Positions 18,368 to 28,019 of a stretch of DNA of 33,375 nucleotides are shown here, piece after piece. The DNA lies in NCBI GenBank assembly GCA_946480345.1, contig CAMLJR010000009.1, positions 1-33,375 on the forward strand. Direction: 5' to 3'. The position numbers and the translations under genes were made by a program. The stretch comes from an uncultured Spongiibacteraceae bacterium (GTDB taxonomy: Bacteria > Pseudomonadota > Gammaproteobacteria > Pseudomonadales > CAMLJR01). How positions within the stretch are numbered: the stretch's first letter is position 1; each line of letters opens with the position of its first letter. Under the pieces are notes generated by a model. That model worked only from the letters and a program-made list of their open reading frames with translations. It searched no databases and was not told the DNA's origin.

Positions 18368-18670
18368 ATGGTTTTGGAGCACCGCGCTTATAGTGAAAAG
18401 CGAAACTTCATTCGCATGAAAATCAACACCCCGATCCAGATCGAGGCCGGCGGCGATAAATTCCTTGCACGTTGTAAGGATCTTAGCGGCTCTGGCGTGC
18501 TGATTCAGTCTGATCGTGCATTGGCATTGGGTACGATGGTCGAAATATTCATTGATCAGGATGGGGACAAGCTGTTGCCGTTTAAAGCTACCGGCGAAGT
18601 GGTTCGCGTCGATCCGGTGAACCCGTCCGGTTACATCCTTGGCTTATCACTCAACGCCATCCACGAATGA
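18368..18670 (+). CDS. PilZ-domain protein, probable c-di-GMP receptor
   Basis: A 100-residue stand-alone PilZ domain. The two c-di-GMP contact motifs are present: RxxxR as RNFIR at about 12-16 and (D/N)xSxxG as DLSGSG at about 38-43. Binding of cyclic di-GMP is therefore expected. A strong GGAGGAG ribosome site precedes the ATG. It is divergent from the response regulator-phosphatase gene and convergent with mlaA. Its target is not evident; the neighbouring partner-switching genes suggest, but do not show, a link to surface behaviour. Confidence 0.9.
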   Translation: MVLEHRAYSEKRNFIRMKINTPIQIEAGGDKFLARCKDLSGSGVLIQSDRALALGTMVEIFIDQDGDKLLPFKATGEVVRVDPVNPSGYILGLSLNAIHE

Positions 18671-18680
18671 CAGATCGTCA

Positions 18681-18718
18681 TTAAATAAAAAGGGCGCTTA
18701 GGCGCCCTTTTTATTTAA
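18681..18718. terminator. Bidirectional intrinsic terminator between PilZ and mlaA genes
   Basis: GGGCGC (18692-18697) and GCGCCC (18702-18707) pair around a TTAG loop and the stem extends through A5/T5 and the flanking TTAAAT/ATTTAA, giving 17 base pairs. It lies between convergent genes and should serve both. Confidence 0.95.
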
Positions 18719-18739
18719 TCCCCCGTCGCTCCAATCGCT

Positions 18740-19507
18740 CTACTCCGACGGCTTTTGCTCGCTGGATGTCGAATCGCTGGCGGGCATATCGTCACCGTAC
18801 TCAAAATCATCGCTGCCGAATGTATCCGAAACCGCACCGTCATTGATCAGGAACTGGCGTCGCTGCAGATAGGCATCGCGCAAAAAGATGTAGCGATCAC
18901 CGCTGATCAGCTCCTCGGCACGGAGCAACTGGGCGCGAGTATCGATCACCCGAACCGCGAGTAGCTGATTGCGCGTCGGGACATGATCGACCGCATAGGG
19001 CAATGGATCGGAATAGGAATCGGCTACCGATCCGAAACCATCGCGTAATGTCCTTGGGCCCAGCAATGGCACCATCAAGTAGGGTCCCGCATGAACACCC
19101 CAATAACCGAGTGTTTGACCGAAGTCCTCGTTATGCTGCTCAAGGCCCATCTTCGACGCCACATCAAAAAAACCGACCAAGCCCACCGTCGTATTTACCA
19201 GGAAACGCCCGCCGGTCTCCGCGCTATTTTTAAATTTGGCTTGCAGCAAACTATTCAGAAACGTGCTCACTTCGCCGAGATTCGCATACACGTTGTGAAT
19301 GCCATCCTCGACAAATTGTGGCGTGACTGCCTGGTAACCCTTCGCCAACGGTTTTAGCGCGTACCGGTCGGCATAATCGTTAAACACATATATTTTGCGG
19401 TTCAACGGCTCCCACGGATCGGGATTAGCTGCCTCGTCGGGGGCGGCGCTCGCCAACGACGAAAAGATAACAGCTGCGAACGTTAAAGATCTGAGCCCTA
19501 TTTTCAC
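18740..19507 (-). CDS. mlaA: MlaA/VacJ-family outer-membrane lipid-asymmetry protein
   Basis: MlaA removes phospholipids from the outer leaflet of the outer membrane and passes them to the Mla pathway. The 255-residue protein has the family core: DPWEPLNRKIYVFND at about 30-44, ALKPLAKGY, NSLLQAKFKNS, GRFLVNTTVGLVGFFDVA and the LGYWGVHAGPYLMVPLLGP segment. The N-terminus is a signal peptide ending near ASAAP, with no cysteine at the processing site, so a lipid anchor is not predicted. The start is GTG at 19507 with GGAG 8 bases upstream. The tail from 225 is acidic and serine-rich. mlaBCDEF are not in this window. Confidence 0.93.
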   Translation of the reverse strand: MKIGLRSLTFAAVIFSSLASAAPDEAANPDPWEPLNRKIYVFNDYADRYALKPLAKGYQAVTPQFVEDGIHNVYANLGEVSTFLNSLLQAKFKNSAETGGRFLVNTTVGLVGFFDVASKMGLEQHNEDFGQTLGYWGVHAGPYLMVPLLGPRTLRDGFGSVADSYSDPLPYAVDHVPTRNQLLAVRVIDTRAQLLRAEELISGDRYIFLRDAYLQRRQFLINDGAVSDTFGSDDFEYGDDMPASDSTSSEQKPSE

Positions 19508-19551
19508 GCGTTTACTCCATCAATTAACGCCATTAAAAACAATTGAACGGG

Positions 19552-19557
19552 ACTATA
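19552..19557 (-). promoter_or_regulatory. Possible -10 element of mlaA
   Basis: On the minus strand TATAGT matches the -10 consensus at five of six positions, about 45 bases before the mlaA GTG. The region 17 bases upstream (TTCTAA) is a weak -35. Read-through from hrpA is also possible, as no clear terminator is seen in the 83-base gap. Confidence 0.35.
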
Positions 19558-19590
19558 ACGAAAAAGCCGACGTTTTAGAAATTGCCGTGC

Positions 19591-22500
19591 CTATCCACAT
19601 TGCTCGCGTACCTGAAGCCACAAATCGCGCAATCTTTTCGCCGACACCGGCTCGATCGTTCCCAGCGTTTGCGCGAACATCGATACGCGCAATTCTTCGA
19701 GCAACCAGCGATAACGAATTAACACATCGCACTGCGTCATCGCATCGGGTTTGCGTTGCAACATATCCTGCAATTGTCGCTGTAATGGCATCAGCTCGCG
19801 GTTCAGCTCGCGGTCGCGCTGAAAAAACCCGCGCAGTTTTTCCAGACGCTGCACAATGGCCTGTAAATAGCGTGGATAGTGCTGCAACCATTGCCAGGGC
19901 GTATCGACGATGAAACGTGGCTTAAACAATATTGCCAATTGTTGATCGATATCCTCGAATACGGGTAGCCACGCCAATTCGCTGCCTTGACGACGCTGTT
20001 TGCGAATTTGTGCGTAACCTTCCGCAACGGTTTGCAGCAACGCTACATGGCGTTGCGCAATCGACGTGACGGTATTGATGCCCTGCTGCAAACACTGCTC
20101 GAACTGCGCCTGATCGCGCGGCAATTCGCGACCGTTGATGAACACTTCGCGATAGCTCGCTTCAATGACATCCTCGACCCATATTTCACGACGCTGATCG
20201 ATACCGGCAAGTTGCAGATTGACTGTATTACCGCGCAGCAATTCCTTACGGAGATATTTCAATGTCGATGCCGATTGCAATTGCAGCAGACGAATAACGC
20301 CCTGTTCCGATTTTTGTCGCGCTAATTGTTGCGATTCGACCAATCGAATCGCAACGCTGTCGTTTTCATCGACTAACGCCGGATACGCGGTGATTGTCTG
20401 CCCCGCTTGCTCGAATCGATACGTCTCCGGCAATTGGCCGAAATCCCAGCGCTGCAATGCTTCGCGCTGAAAACTGTTGCTCACCTGCTGCTGCAGACTT
20501 TGTTGCATGGGCTGCTGCAACTGTTGTTTTAATGCAGCGAGATCGCGCCCCTGTGCAAGTAATTCACCATCGCTATCGAGCACGCGAAAATTCGGCCGAT
20601 AAAAATCTTCGAGCTGATCGAAATGCCATTCGTTATCGGGGATACGCTCGCGATGAATCGAGGTAAGCGCATCGGCAAGTGCCGCATGTAAAGGGCGATC
20701 GACCGGCTGCAACTGCGCAAACACGCGATCGACGGCTTCGGGAATCGGCACGAATTGTTTGCGCCAATGCTTCGGTAACGTTTTAAGTAGCGCGATGCAT
20801 TTATCGCGCAGCAAGCCCGGCACCAGCCAATCCAACCGAAATTCCGGCACACGATTTAACAGCGCGATCGGCACGATGACGTTGACGCCGTCCTGCGCAT
20901 GACCGGGCTCGAATCGATAAATCAGTTTGAACTGCACATCGCCGATGGCGATGCTGTCGGGGAATTGCGCTTCGGTAACGTGCTCGGCGGCATGCCGCAT
21001 CAATTGCATGGGATCGACAAACAATAAGCGCGGCTGCTGCACTTCGATTTTTTTTCGCCAGTGCTCGAATTGCGCCGCAGTGACGATATCAGCCGGAATT
21101 CGTTCGGCGTAAAAACGAAATAGCTCTTCGTCGTCGGCGAGAATATCGCGCCGGCGCGTTTTATCTTCCAATTGCTGAATATCGCCGACAACGCTGCGGT
21201 TATGAATTAAAAATGGCGCGTTAGTGCGATAGTCGCCACCGACCAATGCGCTGCGAATAAAAATTTCGCGCGCCTGCGTCGGATCAATGTCGCCGAAATG
21301 TACGCGCTGTTTATCGCTGACCACCAAGCCGTAAAGCGTAATCGTTTCGAGCGCGACGACCTTACCGCTTTTTGCGTGCCAATGCGGCTCGCTGTGGCTG
21401 CGCTTCAACAAGGCGTCGTTGATGCCCAACACCCACACGGGATCGATACGCGCCACGCAACGCGCATACACCTGCGTGGTTTCAACAATTTCCGCCGCGA
21501 CAATCCACTTCGGGTTTTTCTTGAATTGCGATGAACCGGGAAAAATCCGCAGTTTGCGATTGCGTGCACCAAGATATTCGCGCTGCTCGTCGAGCGCAGC
21601 GATCTGGCTTAACAAACCCGCGAGAATCGCGCGATGTACTGCTTCGTAATCGGCAGCTTGCTGATTTTCGCGCAAACCCAATTCATTGCACGCGAGCTTC
21701 AGCTGTGTGTGCACATCGCGCCATTCGCGCATACGCAGATACGACAACATTTCGCGCTCGCATAGCTTGCGCAATTGATTCTGGCTCAGCGCCTGTCGCT
21801 GCTGTTCGAAATAATTCCATAAATTCACATAACCGAGAAAATCGGACTCGGGATGCTGAAAACGCCGATGCAATTCATCCGCGGCCTGCTGCTTTTCGAC
21901 GGGACGTTCGCGCGGGTCTTGTACCGACAATGCGCTCGCGATAATCAACAGTTCATGCAGGCTGCCACGCTGTTTGGCGGCCACCAGCATGCGCGCGACG
22001 CGCGGATCGACCGGCAAACGTGCGAGTAATTTTCCTGTCGCGGTGAGGGTGCGACGCTCCTGCACCGCGCCCAGTTCTTCGAGCAGCAGAAAGCCGTCGC
22101 TGATTTGACGCGAATCCGGCGCATCGACAAACGGAAATTCGTCGATGCCGCCAAGACGTAACTCAAGTAAACGCAAAATTACGGAAGCGAGATTCGTGCG
22201 TAAAATTTCCGCATCGGTAAATTCCGGGCGCGCATTGAAATCGGGCTCGTCGTATAACCGCACGCAAATACCGGGTCCGATACGTCCGCAACGGCCTTTG
22301 CGCTGCTCGGCACTCGCACGCGCGATTGGCTCGATCGGCAGACGCTGCAATTTCGAGCGCACGCTGTAACGGCTGATACGCGCGAGGCCGCTATCGATGA
22401 CGTAGCGGATGCCCGGCACCGTTAGCGATGTTTCCGCCACATTGGTGGCGAGCACGACGCGCGTGCCGCGCCGTTTCGATAAATCGAACACGCGCTGTTG

Positions 22501-23583
22501 ATCGCTCAAGCTAAGCCGCGCATACAGCGGCACAATTTCCAGAAACGCAGAACCTAGCCGCGGTAACGTGCTTTTGCGCAACTGCAACGCGGCTTCGCGA
22601 ATTTCGCGCTCGCCGGGCAGGAACACCAGCACATCGCCCGACAGCCCGCCCGGCTCCTGCGCCAATTCGAATAACGCGGCTTCGATCGCAGCGGATAAAT
22701 CCGGCTCGGCCACCAATTCCTCTATCGGTCGATAACGTACTTCGACCGGAAACATACGCCCCGCTACTTCGATGATCGGCGCATTGCCGAAATGCCTGGA
22801 GAACGTTTGAACATCAATCGTCGCGGAGGTAACGATCACTTTCAGATCGGGTCGGCGCGGCAATAGCTGACGCAGATAACCCAGCAGAAAATCGATGTTC
22901 AGACTCCGCTCATGCGCTTCGTCGATGATCAGGGTGTCGTAACGGCTGAGATAGCGGTCCTGCTGAATTTCCGCGAGCAGAATGCCGTCGGTCATCAGCT
23001 TGATATAGGTATTGTCGGAAACCTGATCGCTAAACCGCACCTGGTAACCCACCGCATCGCCAAGCGGCGTATGCAATTCGTCGGCGATACGCGCGGCAAC
23101 GCTGCGCGCGGCCAGACGGCGCGGCTGCGTGTGACCGATCAAGCCGCGCGCGCCACGACCGAGCTCAAGACAGATTTTCGGAATTTGCGTGGTTTTACCC
23201 GAACCGGTTTCGCCGGCGATGATCACGACCTGATGATCGCGAATCGCCGCGCTGATTTCAGCACGATGCGACGAAACGGGTAGATCTTCCGGATATTCGA
23301 TCACCGGACGCAGCTGCAACCGCTGCGCAACTGCGGCGCAGGATCGCTGCAATTGCGTGTTCAGCTTTTCCAGCTCGACATCGATATCTTTGCCGGCTTG
23401 CGATTGTTCGATCAGCGTTTGCCAGCGCCGCCACAATGCATGGCGATCGCGTTGCAAACACTGATCGAACGCCGGCCTCAACGCGGCCAGCGGCGGCGCT
23501 AACTCAGCGAGCGCCGGCCTATGTTTGGCGCGCGCGGGTTTTCGATGGAAGGGAGGAGTATTGGAAGAAGACAAACCGCGCAC
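19591..23583 (-). CDS. hrpA: ATP-dependent RNA helicase HrpA (DEAH box)
   Basis: HrpA is a large DEAH-box RNA helicase involved in mRNA processing and in resolving stalled ribosomes in Escherichia coli. This protein has 1330 residues against about 1300 there. Walker A is GETGSGKT at 124-131, DEAH is at 221-224, the SAT motif is in [10 protein letters not shown], and motif VI is in QRKGRCGR. A ratchet/winged-helix region, an OB fold and the long C-terminal region (DUF3418-like) follow. The start is a GTG at 23583 without a clear ribosome site, so a slightly internal start is possible. The gene begins 40 bases after fadD, as in Pseudomonas relatives. Confidence 0.95.
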   Translation of the reverse strand: MRGLSSSNTPPFHRKPARAKHRPALAELAPPLAALRPAFDQCLQRDRHALWRRWQTLIEQSQAGKDIDVELEKLNTQLQRSCAAVAQRLQLRPVIEYPEDLPVSSHRAEISAAIRDHQVVIIAGETGSGKTTQIPKICLELGRGARGLIGHTQPRRLAARSVAARIADELHTPLGDAVGYQVRFSDQVSDNTYIKLMTDGILLAEIQQDRYLSRYDTLIIDEAHERSLNIDFLLGYLRQLLPRRPDLKVIVTSATIDVQTFSRHFGNAPIIEVAGRMFPVEVRYRPIEELVAEPDLSAAIEAALFELAQEPGGLSGDVLVFLPGEREIREAALQLRKSTLPRLGSAFLEIVPLYARLSLSDQQRVFDLSKRRGTRVVLATNVAETSLTVPGIRYVIDSGLARISRYSVRSKLQRLPIEPIARASAEQRKGRCGRIGPGICVRLYDEPDFNARPEFTDAEILRTNLASVILRLLELRLGGIDEFPFVDAPDSRQISDGFLLLEELGAVQERRTLTATGKLLARLPVDPRVARMLVAAKQRGSLHELLIIASALSVQDPRERPVEKQQAADELHRRFQHPESDFLGYVNLWNYFEQQRQALSQNQLRKLCEREMLSYLRMREWRDVHTQLKLACNELGLRENQQAADYEAVHRAILAGLLSQIAALDEQREYLGARNRKLRIFPGSSQFKKNPKWIVAAEIVETTQVYARCVARIDPVWVLGINDALLKRSHSEPHWHAKSGKVVALETITLYGLVVSDKQRVHFGDIDPTQAREIFIRSALVGGDYRTNAPFLIHNRSVVGDIQQLEDKTRRRDILADDEELFRFYAERIPADIVTAAQFEHWRKKIEVQQPRLLFVDPMQLMRHAAEHVTEAQFPDSIAIGDVQFKLIYRFEPGHAQDGVNVIVPIALLNRVPEFRLDWLVPGLLRDKCIALLKTLPKHWRKQFVPIPEAVDRVFAQLQPVDRPLHAALADALTSIHRERIPDNEWHFDQLEDFYRPNFRVLDSDGELLAQGRDLAALKQQLQQPMQQSLQQQVSNSFQREALQRWDFGQLPETYRFEQAGQTITAYPALVDENDSVAIRLVESQQLARQKSEQGVIRLLQLQSASTLKYLRKELLRGNTVNLQLAGIDQRREIWVEDVIEASYREVFINGRELPRDQAQFEQCLQQGINTVTSIAQRHVALLQTVAEGYAQIRKQRRQGSELAWLPVFEDIDQQLAILFKPRFIVDTPWQWLQHYPRYLQAIVQRLEKLRGFFQRDRELNRELMPLQRQLQDMLQRKPDAMTQCDVLIRYRWLLEELRVSMFAQTLGTIEPVSAKRLRDLWLQVREQCG

Positions 23584-23606
23584 CGCCGGACATTCTGGGA
23601 CGCGCG

Positions 23607-23612
23607 ATTATA
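23607..23612 (-). promoter_or_regulatory. Possible -10 element of hrpA
   Basis: A perfect TATAAT lies on the minus strand 24 bases before the hrpA GTG, inside the gap after fadD. No -35 match exists at 16-18 bases spacing, so an activator would be needed, or the match is chance. Confidence 0.3.
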
Positions 23613-23623
23613 CGTCAGGCCAT

Positions 23624-25312
23624 TTATGCGGAGGCAGGCGGCGGATTTGTCTCATCGCGCAACTGGCGACGCAGCACTTTGCCTACATTCGATTTCGGCA
23701 GCTCTTTACGAAACTCGACGTGCTTCGGCACTTTGTAACCGGTTAGATGCTGGTGACAGAATTCGCGAATCTGGGCTTCGGTCACGCCGGCACGACGCGG
23801 CACGACAAACACTTTCACCACTTCGCCGGAATGCTCGTCCGGAACGCCGATCGCGGCGCACTCAAGTACATCCGGATGCTGGCTGACGACATCCTCAACC
23901 TCGCCCGGGAACACTTTGAAGCCCGACACGACAATCATGTCTTTCAATCGATCGACGATCTTGATGTATCCGTCTTCGCGGACAAGCGCCACGTCGCCGG
24001 TACGCAGCCAACCATCCGCACTGAGCACGCGCGCCGTTTCGTCGGCGCGCTGCCAATAGCCGAGCATCACCTGCGGACCCTTCACGCAAAGCTCGCCAGG
24101 CTGATTGGTCGCCAACTCGTGATTCGCATCGTCGACGATTTTAATTTCGGTCAACGGCAACGGCAGACCGATCGTGCCGGGCTGATTGTTTGTGCCCGGA
24201 TTGATCGACACCACGGGCGAGGCCTCGGTCAAACCATAGCCTTCATAAATCGTGGAGCCAGTGATGCTTTGCCATTGCTGCGCAGCGCCGGTCGTTAGTG
24301 CCATGCCGCCGGAAATTGTTGCCTTCATCCGGCTGAAATCGAGCTGCTTGAATTGCTCGTTATGGCATAGCGCAACGAACAACGTATTCAATCCGCAAAA
24401 ACCGGTGAACGGATATTTACGCATGGCGCCGACAAGACTTTTCAAATCGCGCGGATTGGGAATCAACACGCAATGATTGCCGCCGCTCAACATGATCATC
24501 GAAAAGGTAAACGAATAAATGTGGTACAGCGGCAACGGCGCGATAAATGTTTCGCTGCCCGGACGCAACCCATAAGTCACGAACATTGCTGCGCCCTGCA
24601 CGGTGTTCGCAACGAGATTGCGATGACTCAACATCGCGCCTTTCGCAACGCCGGTGGTACCGCCGGTGTATTGCAATACGGCAATATCGTCGGGCTCGGG
24701 ATTTACCGCGCGCAACGCATTCACATCGCCGGCCGCAAGTGCGGCGTTGAACTCGATCGCACCATCGATATGAAACGGCGGCACCATGTGCTTGATGCGA
24801 CGTGCAACAAAATTGATCAACGTGCGCTTCAGTGGCGGATGCAAATCGGCCAGTTGCGTGACGATAACCAATCGCACACTGGTGTTTGGCAGCACTTTCT
24901 GCGCGGTGCTGCCAAAATTGGCGAGAATGATGAGCGCTTTCACGCCGGCATCGTTTAATTGATGTTCGAGTTCGTTCGTCGTGTACAGCGGGTTGGTATT
25001 GACGACGACCATGCCTGCGCGCATTGCACCGAATAACGCAACGGGATACTGAATCAGATTCGGCAACTGAATCGCGATGCGATCGCCCGGCTGCAATTGT
25101 GGCTGTTGTTGTAGAAACGCGGCGAATTTGCGCGAGAGCCGATCAAGTTCACGCAATGTCAGCGTATGTCCGAGACTGCTGAACACGGGTTTATCGGGAT
25201 ATTTCGCCACCGCATCGTCGATCAGTTCCAGCAAATTGCGAAAACGATCGATATCGATATGGGAGCCGATACCAGCACGGGCGCGGGCCGTTTCAATGAC
25301 AGTCTCGATCAT
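23624..25312 (-). CDS. fadD: Long-chain fatty acid-CoA ligase
   Basis: FadD activates long-chain fatty acids to acyl-CoA at the inner membrane, for beta-oxidation. The 562 residues follow the family closely. The ATP-binding P-loop is YTGGTTGVAKGA near 215, the adenylate motif is GYGLTEASP near 360, and GELCVKGPQVMLGYW plus WLRTGDVA form the fatty-acyl signature. The hinge is in VDRLKDMI and the catalytic lysine is in KSNVGKVLRRQL near the C-terminus. A GGGAG ribosome site lies 9 bases before the ATG. It is followed by hrpA after 40 bases and preceded by an unrecognised gene after 83 bases. Confidence 0.95.
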   Translation of the reverse strand: MIETVIETARARAGIGSHIDIDRFRNLLELIDDAVAKYPDKPVFSSLGHTLTLRELDRLSRKFAAFLQQQPQLQPGDRIAIQLPNLIQYPVALFGAMRAGMVVVNTNPLYTTNELEHQLNDAGVKALIILANFGSTAQKVLPNTSVRLVIVTQLADLHPPLKRTLINFVARRIKHMVPPFHIDGAIEFNAALAAGDVNALRAVNPEPDDIAVLQYTGGTTGVAKGAMLSHRNLVANTVQGAAMFVTYGLRPGSETFIAPLPLYHIYSFTFSMIMLSGGNHCVLIPNPRDLKSLVGAMRKYPFTGFCGLNTLFVALCHNEQFKQLDFSRMKATISGGMALTTGAAQQWQSITGSTIYEGYGLTEASPVVSINPGTNNQPGTIGLPLPLTEIKIVDDANHELATNQPGELCVKGPQVMLGYWQRADETARVLSADGWLRTGDVALVREDGYIKIVDRLKDMIVVSGFKVFPGEVEDVVSQHPDVLECAAIGVPDEHSGEVVKVFVVPRRAGVTEAQIREFCHQHLTGYKVPKHVEFRKELPKSNVGKVLRRQLRDETNPPPASA

Positions 25313-25395
25313 GAATGCTCTCCCTGAATTATTGCGATCGGCATGGTGAACACTACTGGATTATCGCGCCGGCGCCGAATTCGCGCGTAGTGCAA

Positions 25396-25878
25396 TCACG
25401 CAGACGCGTCGGCCCTCTTGAACTGCTCCGGATCGATGAACATCAACTCAAATGTCAACACGCCCGGCACACGGACGTCTGCGCCCAAAATCATCATGTC
25501 GAATTGCTGCCCGGTTTTCATTATCGCGGGAATCATATAGCTCCAGCGTTTACCGTCTTCATCCGTGAACGGATTCAGCGATTCTTTTGCCTGCATCTTT
25601 TGCATAAAGCCATGCAACAGACGCGCGATCAATTGGCGGAACGTACTGAAATTCAGTTTGCCGCGCAGCTCGCTACGATCCAGCCGCAGGTTGATCTGTA
25701 ATTCGCTGTTATCTTCCATGCGCACGTTGACCAGAAAAACATCCTTGCCACTTTCGAGCAATTGAAAACGGCGCTTCGCCATCATGCGCGAAGCATCGTG
25801 AAACGATTTGTGCAGCAGATTCGCCGCCATCACGAGCAGTTTGTCCGGAGAAAGTGTTTGGGAGCGATATAAAGGCAT
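25396..25878 (-). CDS. Conserved-looking protein of unknown function upstream of fadD
   Basis: About 160 residues from the ATG at 25878 (PLYRSQTLSPDKL); an ATG at 25938 would add 20 residues and is not excluded, as neither has a good ribosome site. The protein is probably cytoplasmic: it has no signal peptide or membrane span, and it mixes an amphipathic helical N-terminal part with strand-rich parts (DVFLVNVRM, ELQINLRLD and LTFELMFIDPEQF). I do not recognise the family. Its compact globular composition and codon use like its neighbours argue that it is a real gene. A role linked to fadD is only suggested by position. Confidence 0.72.
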   Translation of the reverse strand: MPLYRSQTLSPDKLLVMAANLLHKSFHDASRMMAKRRFQLLESGKDVFLVNVRMEDNSELQINLRLDRSELRGKLNFSTFRQLIARLLHGFMQKMQAKESLNPFTDEDGKRWSYMIPAIMKTGQQFDMMILGADVRVPGVLTFELMFIDPEQFKRADASA

Positions 25879-25960
25879 GACGTTACATCTAGTTATGAAT
25901 TTGCGGGCCAGTCTAATGACCCATGCCTTGTTTGTCATCCGCGCAGCGGGCGCCGTTGAT

Positions 25961-25982
25961 CGCTGAATAACGCTGTTCAGCG
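25961..25982. repeat. Inverted repeat upstream of the coiled-coil gene promoter
   Basis: CGCTGAA (25961-25967) and TTCAGCG (25976-25982) form a perfect 7-base inverted repeat around 8 bases. It ends 8 bases before a TTGACA -35, a position suited to a repressor or activator site in this divergent region. Confidence 0.45.
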
Positions 25983-25990
25983 CGGCGTTT

Positions 25991-26018
25991 TTGACAAAAG
26001 GAGGTTATCTGCCATAGT
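25991..26018 (+). promoter_or_regulatory. Probable promoter of the periplasmic coiled-coil gene
   Basis: A perfect TTGACA (25991-25996) is followed after 16 bases by CATAGT (26013-26018), four of six matches to the -10. Transcription would begin near 26025, giving a leader of about 84 bases. Confidence 0.55.
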
Positions 26019-26108
26019 TCCTGAGTTTTTCGCGGCAATGGCTGCTTTTTGTATTGAATGCGTACGAAAAATGCGCTGGATGTGTATCGAACGAGGATAG
26101 CGGTGACT

Positions 26109-27206
26109 ATGAATTGGAGAGCGCGCAAGAATTCGAAAGGATCGGGGAATTGGAAGGCAGTCGGCGTTGCGTTTTTTTTGACCGCAACACTCGGTAGCAG
26201 CGGATATGCACAGGATGCACGCAGCCAACAGGCTGCCATCGAAAAAGAAATCACCGCGCTCAATCAGCAAATTACCGGCAAGCAGCAACAGATGAATATG
26301 CTGCGCAGCCGCCCCTCCCCCGAACAAGCTGAAGTAGCCAGTGCGCAACGTGCGCTCAATGACGCCCGCGCCCAGCTCAAGGCGGAACCGAGCACCGATA
26401 ACGAAGGCAAAGTACGCAATGCCGAGTTCAAACTGAAACTCGCCGAACGCAGCTACAACAAGGCCCATGCCGATGTCGAAGCGTTGACCGAAGACGTGAA
26501 CCGGCTCAAACAGCAAGTGGCGGCGAAGCAACAGCAGATTAAGGATCTGGCGCGTCAGAACACCGAGGCCGCCGATAATCAACAACAGAAAATTGCCGAC
26601 AAGCGCGAGCAGGAATTGGCGCGTGCCAAGCAGGAAGCCGAATCGGCACAGAAGGAAATCGAACGTCTGAAAGCCGCGCTTGCCGCGAAGGAAACGGCTG
26701 AAGCCAAAGCCGCGCCGGCCAAAGCTGCGCCCGCTCCCACGCCTGCTCCGGTTGCACCGGCAAAAACCGCAGCACCTGCGCCGGTTGCAGCCGCAGTGCC
26801 AGCGACTCCCGCTCCCGCCCCGGCCACGGCTCCAGCTGCGCCTGCCGCTACCGGCGGCGTCATCAAATTGAGCAGCCAGCAACAGGTGCTCGGCGAACTG
26901 CAAACGTTGGCGCAACGAGCACAAGGCGGTGCGGGCCGCGGCGCCAATTACGTGCTGTATTTGAAAAAACCGGGCGCTTCGGCCACCAACAAAGACAAAG
27001 TCGGCTTACGCGCAATTGGTAACGACCAATACCGCGGCACCTTCATCGTTAAGCCCGGCGAATACGAAGCAGTTATCGGCTTCAATAAATGGCCGGTGCA
27101 TTTCGCTGCCGACGAGGATGGCGAAAACGTATTCCTGCTCGATTACAGCGATGAGAAAAAGCCGCGCCTGGTGATCTATAGCAGCCGCCTCGAAGGAGGC
27201 AAATAG
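26109..27206 (+). CDS. Periplasmic coiled-coil protein with Ala/Pro-rich linker and unrecognised C-terminal domain
   Basis: 365 residues from the ATG at 26109. Residues 1-34 form a signal peptide with a basic start, the hydrophobic stretch AVGVAFFLTATLG and a cut after GYA. Residues 38-195 are a long glutamine- and charge-rich coiled coil. Residues 196-248 are an Ala/Pro-rich linker (repeats like APAP, TPAP). Residues 249-365 look like a compact mixed domain with ANYVLYLKKPG, IVKPGEYEAVIGFNKWPVHF and DGENVFLLDYSDE. The layout recalls TolA or other envelope-spanning proteins but lacks their membrane anchor and known C-terminal fold. The 3' neighbour is the convergent oppF gene. I do not recognise the family. 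A frame opening at 26058 is less likely because it would bury the signal peptide. Confidence 0.82.
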   Translation: MNWRARKNSKGSGNWKAVGVAFFLTATLGSSGYAQDARSQQAAIEKEITALNQQITGKQQQMNMLRSRPSPEQAEVASAQRALNDARAQLKAEPSTDNEGKVRNAEFKLKLAERSYNKAHADVEALTEDVNRLKQQVAAKQQQIKDLARQNTEAADNQQQKIADKREQELARAKQEAESAQKEIERLKAALAAKETAEAKAAPAKAAPAPTPAPVAPAKTAAPAPVAAAVPATPAPAPATAPAAPAATGGVIKLSSQQQVLGELQTLAQRAQGGAGRGANYVLYLKKPGASATNKDKVGLRAIGNDQYRGTFIVKPGEYEAVIGFNKWPVHFAADEDGENVFLLDYSDEKKPRLVIYSSRLEGGK

Positions 27207-27218
27207 AGAGAATCCATT

Positions 27219-27238
27219 GGAGAGCCTGAGCGCTCTCC
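27219..27238. terminator. Hairpin between convergent genes, possible weak terminator
   Basis: GGAGAGC (27219-27225) pairs with GCTCTCC (27232-27238) around CTGAGC. It fills most of the 33 bases between the stop codons of the coiled-coil gene and oppF. No proper U-tract follows on either strand, so termination may be inefficient. Confidence 0.45.
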
Positions 27239-27239
27239 G

Positions 27240-28019
27240 TTAAATCGAACGCGCCGCCAGTAATTTCTTCGTGAACGAATGCTGCGGCGCGGCGAATAAC
27301 GGCTCGGTGTCATTCAACTCAACAATTTTTCCCGCCTGCATTACCGCAATTCGATCGCACAAATGACGCACCACGGCCAGATCGTGCGAAATCAGCACGA
27401 CTGTCAGATTCATATCGCGGCGCAACTGCGCTAACAGATTGACGATCTGCGCCTGTACCGACACATCCAGCGCCGACACCGGCTCATCGCAAATCACGAC
27501 TTCGGGCTCGGCAATCAACGCACGGGCAATGCCGATACGCTGGCGTTGACCGCCGGAAAATTCGTGCGGAAAACGATTCGCCGCATTCGCCGCCAGACCG
27601 ACGCGTTCGAGTGCGTTGCGTACGCGCGCGTCGATTTGCGTCGGCTCGCTCAGTATTGACGAGGTACTCAGCCGCAAGGGTTCCGCGAGACTTTCGCGGA
27701 TGCTCAAACGCGGATTCAACGTGCCGTAAGGGTCCTGAAATACCATCTGGAAATGCGCTGCGTAGCGTTGGAAATCCGCGCGCCGGTAGCGCTGCGGCAA
27801 GCGCTCGCCGCGAAAATACACAGCGCCCTCGCTCTTATCGTGTAAACCCAGCAGCAAGCGTCCGAGCGTCGATTTGCCCGAGCCGCTTTCACCGACGATG
27901 CCGAGCACTTCGCCCGCATGAATAGCAAGATCGATATTGCGCACTGCCCAGAACGACTCGCGCCCCGGCAACGTGAATTGTTTGCCGAGGTTTTCCGCTC
28001 GCAATAACACGTCACGCAT
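27240..28019 (-). CDS. oppF: Opp-type peptide ABC transporter, ATP-binding protein F (short form)
   Basis: One of the two ATPases of the importer; it binds and hydrolyses ATP on the cytoplasmic side with OppD. The 259 residues contain Walker A GESGSGKST, the Q-loop MVFQDPYG, the ABC signature FSGGQRQRIGIARAL, Walker B VVICDEP and the switch histidine in ISHDL. The gene starts at the ATG at 28019, overlapping the oppD stop by eight bases; the frame is open to 28148 but those residues lie within oppD. OppF proteins usually have about 330 residues with an extra C-terminal region; here the protein stops soon after the ABC core (KKLLAARSI). Confidence 0.92.
   Translation of the reverse strand: MRDVLLRAENLGKQFTLPGRESFWAVRNIDLAIHAGEVLGIVGESGSGKSTLGRLLLGLHDKSEGAVYFRGERLPQRYRRADFQRYAAHFQMVFQDPYGTLNPRLSIRESLAEPLRLSTSSILSEPTQIDARVRNALERVGLAANAANRFPHEFSGGQRQRIGIARALIAEPEVVICDEPVSALDVSVQAQIVNLLAQLRRDMNLTVVLISHDLAVVRHLCDRIAVMQAGKIVELNDTEPLFAAPQHSFTKKLLAARSI

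Noticed and set aside
25997..26005. Perfect Shine-Dalgarno-like AAAGGAGGT on the plus strand
   Set aside because: No start codon follows at a usable distance and no open frame begins there; it falls in the spacer of the probable promoter and is likely chance.
25977..26924. Glycine- and arginine-rich minus-strand frame opposite the coiled-coil gene
   Set aside because: Its Gly/Arg repeats are the antisense reading of the Ala/Pro linker; the plus-strand frame has the signal peptide and coherent domains.
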